Shown here piece after piece: positions 13,606-16,292 of a stretch of 16,292 nt of DNA. The stretch comes from an uncultured Lachnospiraceae bacterium (lineage in GTDB: Bacteria; Bacillota_A; Clostridia; Lachnospirales; Lachnospiraceae), in contig CANOBT010000126.1 of NCBI GenBank assembly GCA_947564305.1, positions 1-16,292 of the forward strand, written 5' to 3'. Both the position numbers and the translations under genes were made by a program. The notes under the pieces are model-generated. The model searched no databases. It had not been told where the DNA came from and was given only the letters and a program-made list of their open reading frames with translations. Each line of letters begins with the position of its first letter. Positions within the stretch are counted from its first letter, which is position 1.

Positions 13606-14088
13606 ATGAACCAATTTACAATTAAGCCAATGACAAAAATGCATGCATGGGAAATTTCAAACTGGAAATACGATGGGATATATTCTTTCTACAATCGTCC
13701 CACCACCAGCAAACCTACTGTAGATGGTGATACCCTTATAAATAATTCCTTTGTTGCATATGACAATCACGGCACTCTCATTGGTCATTTTCATTATGGC
13801 TCTGATGCTTGGATTCCGACCATCGAAAACTTTAATTATAGTTCTGATTATTTAGATATTGGACTCGGTCTTCATCCTGAACTATGTGGGCTAGGATACG
13901 GAGTGCAATTCATTACCTTCGTTATTGAATTTGCAAAACAACAATATAATTCAAAGAAATTCCGTTTATCAGTGGCAGCTTTTAATGAACGAGCACAAAA
14001 AGTATATGAAAAGGTTGGATTTAACAAAACATGTGAAGTTACCAACTCCTATTTCAAAAATAAATTCTACATCATGATATTAGAGTAG
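13606..14088 (+). CDS. GNAT-family N-acetyltransferase (RimJ/RimL-like)
   Basis: The 160-residue product resembles the RimJ/RimL branch of GNATs: IKPMTKMHAWEISNWKY at the N-terminus, a central strand DIGLGLHPEL (84-93), the acetyl-CoA loop C94-G-L-G-Y-G99, and the closing AFNERAQKVYEKVGFNK. The branch acetylates protein N-termini or small molecules including antibiotics. GGGAGG nine bases before the ATG fixes the start. It stands alone on the plus strand, divergent from the APH operon, and its stop is 32 bases from the converging relaxase remnant. Confidence 0.87.
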   Translation: MNQFTIKPMTKMHAWEISNWKYDGIYSFYNRPTTSKPTVDGDTLINNSFVAYDNHGTLIGHFHYGSDAWIPTIENFNYSSDYLDIGLGLHPELCGLGYGVQFITFVIEFAKQQYNSKKFRLSVAAFNERAQKVYEKVGFNKTCEVTNSYFKNKFYIMILE

Positions 14089-14120
14089 CCCAAAGCAATT
14101 TTCACCACTTGAGGCTTCCC

Positions 14121-14585
14121 CTACCGGCCCATCCCGGCAACCTTCCTATGCACCCACTCCTTCACTTCGCCAATCCGCTCCCGGAACACATCCAACATGT
14201 TCCTTCCGTTGATATGGCATGGTATAAATCCATTGCGATTTTTTTTACGGGTTGCTTCATCCAATTCCTCCGTCACTCTGGAAAGCTCCCCTTGTGCCTG
14301 CTCCATGATGGTCTTATAACCCATTCGTGTAAAAGTCTGCGCCAATGCATTCTGGGTTTTCTGACCACGACTGCAATTATCGGAATAAGGAACAAATATC
14401 ATATGAAGGTGCGGTGTGGATTCATCTCCGTTAAATGCAAAGTTGGTAATTACTATTCCTGCCTCAAAGGGTGGTTTCCACTCCGGGTCCTCCAGACAGC
14501 ATTTGGAAGCAATGGTTACATTAGGAACCTCAAACACCAGATGGTCTGCAAATCTTAACAGTACATCCTTGTTGTGGTTCTATTC
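14121..14585 (-). pseudogene. Mob/Pre (MobV-type) relaxase remnant
   Basis: The frame contains the HUH-type motif ESTPHLHMIFVP followed by SDNCSRGQKTQNALAQTFTR and MGY, the pattern of plasmid mobilisation/recombination (Mob/Pre) relaxases, and then a coiled-coil-like EQAQGELSRVTEELDEA stretch. Full-length proteins have about 400-500 residues. Here the N-terminal part with its conserved Tyr/His residues is missing, since the frame opens after a stop near 14585, and the C-terminus is short. A GTG at 14537 is the first initiation-like codon but has no SD. It marks a former mobilisable element; nicking activity is unlikely. Confidence 0.7.
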
Positions 14586-14892
14586 TTTTTGTACTTGTAG
14601 CTTTTCCACCACCTAACTGGTATTTGAATAGCGTTTCAGATATTTTCTATGTTTTTTATTGCGGAAAACAGCGTAAAATCGTTGTTTTTATGCGGTGTAT
14701 TTTTATTTGCTTGATTTCTTGGCACCGTTTTGGCACCAAAATGATTTTCTCCTTAACTACCCTTATTACATGGTGCTAGCACCATGTATAAAGAACATTA
14801 ACAAGGAAAATATCAATTCGTTGTTCTCCACCACTCTAATCATCAAAGCGGAATTTGTCGATTTTGTTAAATAAACAAAATATCTGTTTTTC
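14586..14892. other. Non-coding stretch with repeats and a palindrome
   Basis: No gene is supported. TTGGCACC occurs twice 11 bases apart (14719-14726 and 14730-14737), the second within the near-palindrome TTTTGGCACCAAAA. Such sequences are often seen at the ends of clostridial integrative elements, so this could be a former attachment or integrase-end region. A 22-bp palindrome follows and is listed separately. Confidence 0.4.
14767..14788. repeat. Perfect 22-bp palindrome
   Basis: The sequence centres on ATGGTGCTAGCACCAT and is a perfect inverted repeat with no loop. That favours a dimeric protein-binding site or recombination site over a terminator; no T-run follows on either strand. It lies about 105 bases beyond the stop of the PHP gene. 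Confidence 0.7.
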
Positions 14893-15675
14893 CTAAGCAT
14901 TTGCAATGCAAATTTCTAGCTCTCGAATTTTGTCACCTACATCTTCAGGACAATGAGCATCGGATGATGTAATGATTTTTACATTTTTCTTCTTCAAAAC
15001 ATGGAGTAATTCTTTATCCATTCCCAAAGAAGAAGTCTCTGAACATCTTCGAGCCACGCCACTATTCTGATCTGCATACATATTACTATTTGAAAGTTCC
15101 TTTGCTAAACTTTCATAGTAACCCAAGAGTGAAAAGGACGGTCTATGACCAAATAGTTTTATTGCATCTGGATGACCAATGCCATCAAATAGTTTACTTT
15201 TTGCCAAGGAAATAGAATCTTCAAAATACCTACGATATATCGTATCTACATCAATTCCAATCCAATGTTCAGGCTTATGATCAAATGCAAATCTATCAAC
15301 AAAGTGAATGCTGCCTAACAAAAAATCAAACCCCTTGTCTTTCGTCATCTCTCCAATAAATGTCTCATACTCTTTGAAGTAACATATTTCAAGTCCAAAT
15401 TTTATCTTAACAGGATATTTTTGATTTCTTACTTTCTTAATAAGTTCACAATATTCCGACATCTTATGCTTTCCTGCACTTCTTCCAAACCAATCATCCA
15501 CATATTTACTGTATGCACATACTGAATCATACATAGACATAAACTCTTCAAATATATAACAGTGTTCAAGTAATCGAATTTCATCAAGCTTCATTTCAAC
15601 TGCCTTGTTTACGAATTGTTCAATCCATTCTAACGAGTAATCCCCACGCTCAATATGAATATGACCATCAATCAT
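14893..15675 (-). CDS. PHP-domain phosphoesterase, HisJ-like
   Basis: The 260-residue protein matches the PHP family with the HisJ histidinol-phosphatase arrangement. Candidate metal ligands appear in order: H5-x-H7 (DGHIHIE), E37-H38, E96 (GLEICYF), H124 (GSIHFVD), H168 (GIGHPD), and D239-x-H241 (TSSDAHCPEDVG). Family members hydrolyse phosphate monoesters with a trinuclear metal site. No other histidine-biosynthesis gene is nearby, so histidinol phosphate need not be the substrate; a nucleotide or sugar phosphate is as likely. The ATG at 15675 follows GAGGGG at six bases. It is transcribed from an apparent extended -10 promoter just upstream. Confidence 0.82.
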   Translation of the reverse strand: MIDGHIHIERGDYSLEWIEQFVNKAVEMKLDEIRLLEHCYIFEEFMSMYDSVCAYSKYVDDWFGRSAGKHKMSEYCELIKKVRNQKYPVKIKFGLEICYFKEYETFIGEMTKDKGFDFLLGSIHFVDRFAFDHKPEHWIGIDVDTIYRRYFEDSISLAKSKLFDGIGHPDAIKLFGHRPSFSLLGYYESLAKELSNSNMYADQNSGVARRCSETSSLGMDKELLHVLKKKNVKIITSSDAHCPEDVGDKIRELEICIANA

Positions 15676-15719
15676 TTTTACCCCTCATATAATCAACTAA
15701 ATCTCGATTTGTTCATTTG

Positions 15720-15728
15720 ATTATATCA
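15720..15728 (-). promoter_or_regulatory. Extended -10 promoter for the PHP gene
   Basis: On the minus strand TGATATAAT gives a TG-N-TATAAT extended -10. The -35 region is poor (TGGTAA at 17 bases), which extended -10 promoters tolerate. Start of transcription would fall near 15713, about 38 bases before the ATG. Confidence 0.55.
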
Positions 15729-15789
15729 CTTCCGTTTCTCATTTACCACTAAAAAACAAGGTGCATAGCACTCGCCACGCCCCACATTT

Positions 15790-16080
15790 TTACCGCTCTA
15801 ACAATCTTTCAAGCTTCCATTTTCGTCCTTTCAAATCACTCTGTTTCTTATACAAACTGTTGCGTTCTTTGCAGAGTTCCTTCTTGGGCTCCTCCACCTT
15901 TTCCGGCTCAGGCGCCGGCTCCTCCTCACTCTCTACAGTGACATCGAGGGAAGCGGCAGAAACGGGCTCCTCCTCCCCCTGGGGGGCAAACTCCTCTCCC
16001 TCGAAGCGGATCTCATCGGCGCTGGGCAGGACGTAGGCCTCCGCTTTGGGCTCCAAAAACCCTTTCAGGATGTTACGCAA
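15790..16080 (-). pseudogene. fliH: FliH truncated and fused to foreign sequence
   Basis: The frame follows fliG directly, as fliH does in flagellar operons. Residues 1 to ~65 are an acidic, Pro/Glu-rich FliH-like N-terminus (LPSADEIRFEGEEFAPQGEE, then many E and P). From about residue 66 the protein becomes a short basic tail (CKERNSLYKKQSDLKGRKWK and LERLLER), the DNA drops from about 60% GC to under 45%, and the frame stops at 15790. Full FliH, the export ATPase regulator, has about 220-270 residues with a FliI-binding C-terminal half, which is missing. The TTG start is supported by AAAGGA eight bases upstream and overlaps the fliG stop. The tail resembles charged ends of mobilisation proteins, but weakly. 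Confidence 0.65.
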
Positions 16081-16292
16081 TGATATCGTCCTTTCCGCCC
16101 TTCATGATGATAATCTCGTTTCTCTCCTCCAGGTCCCGGATGACGCTGACGATGCGCTGCTGGGCATCCTCCACATCCTTCATACGGACGTTCGTGGTCA
16201 CCTCCAGGTCATCGCGGATACTCTCGGCCATACGAGCGGACATATTCGCAAACAACTTGTTGGCCACATCAGCATTGGCCGTCTTCAGGGCC
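16073..16292 (-). CDS. fliG: FliG flagellar motor switch protein, C-terminal part
   Basis: The frame enters at the right edge and codes for the last ~72 residues of FliG: VANKLFANMSARMAESIRDD, then the RMKDVEDAQQRIVSVIRDLEE helix and the closing GGKDDIIA. This is the FliGC domain, whose charged helix (RDDLE..) contacts the MotA stator and transmits torque at the cytoplasmic C-ring. The start lies beyond the window. The stop overlaps the TTG of fliH by eight bases, the usual operon coupling. DNA composition is GC-rich, in contrast with everything to the left. Confidence 0.88.
   Translation of the reverse strand, partial: ALKTANADVANKLFANMSARMAESIRDDLEVTTNVRMKDVEDAQQRIVSVIRDLEERNEIIIMKGGKDDIIA

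Noticed and set aside
14109..14558. Plus-strand 149-residue ORF opposite the relaxase remnant
   Set aside because: The opposite strand carries the TPHLHM motif and relaxase-like sequence; the plus frame has no domain and no SD.

Overview
The window looks like an accessory island in a gut-type Clostridia genome (Lachnospiraceae or Oscillospiraceae grade; this is inferred from protein families, Shine-Dalgarno strength and mobile-element types). Most of it is AT-rich, but the last ~400 bases are clearly GC-rich (about 60% by eye) and carry the 3' end of fliG and the 5' end of fliH, read leftwards. FliH breaks off after about 65 residues and runs into an unrelated tail in AT-rich DNA near 15870-15890. 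The simplest reading is that the right end of the window is host flagellar chromosome and the rest is an integrated, much rearranged island. An assembly chimera cannot be excluded.

Layout. 1-1300: left-edge coding fragment, truncated IS110 transposase, tiny IS3-like relic, and a terminator. 1283-3600: a small ferritin-like (DUF2383-type) protein on the minus strand and a secreted DUF6273 plus two Ig-like-domain protein on the plus strand. 3528-5413: minus-strand genes for a decayed GNAT acetyltransferase, a PNPOx-type flavoprotein, an intact GNAT and a CD3324-type HTH protein, interrupted by a short multi-hairpin repeat element (4430-4550). 5414-6130: a graveyard of coding tails that includes the 3' end of tnpV and its terminator. 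6165-8928: the best-organised unit, a promoter, a possible 30-residue leader peptide, a MerR regulator fused to membrane helices and a zinc ribbon, a PLDc_N membrane miniprotein, an ABC ATPase and an ABC permease. 8947-10094: remnants (cysteine-rich KTR protein, an unknown tail, an IS630-type transposase tail) around a GyrI-like protein and an unrecognised 99-residue ORF. 10259-13416: a tightly packed minus-strand operon of APH kinase, tandem-GNAT fusion, VOC/glyoxalase protein and a second, frameshifted APH kinase. 13606-14088: a divergent GNAT. 14121-14890: Mob/Pre relaxase remnant and palindromic non-coding DNA. 14893-15675: a PHP/HisJ-like phosphoesterase.

How the genes fit together. The MerR-PLDc_N-ABC unit resembles the yxlE-yxlF-yxlG part of the Bacillus sigY operon with a different regulator, and it is bracketed by remnants of mobile-element genes, so it was probably carried in as cargo. 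The island is rich in small-molecule modifying folds: five GNAT domains, two APH-type kinases, a VOC protein, a PNPOx protein and a GyrI-like domain. It reads as a collection of detoxification or resistance-like genes gathered by successive mobile elements, several now broken. I see no rRNA, tRNA, CRISPR array or cas gene.
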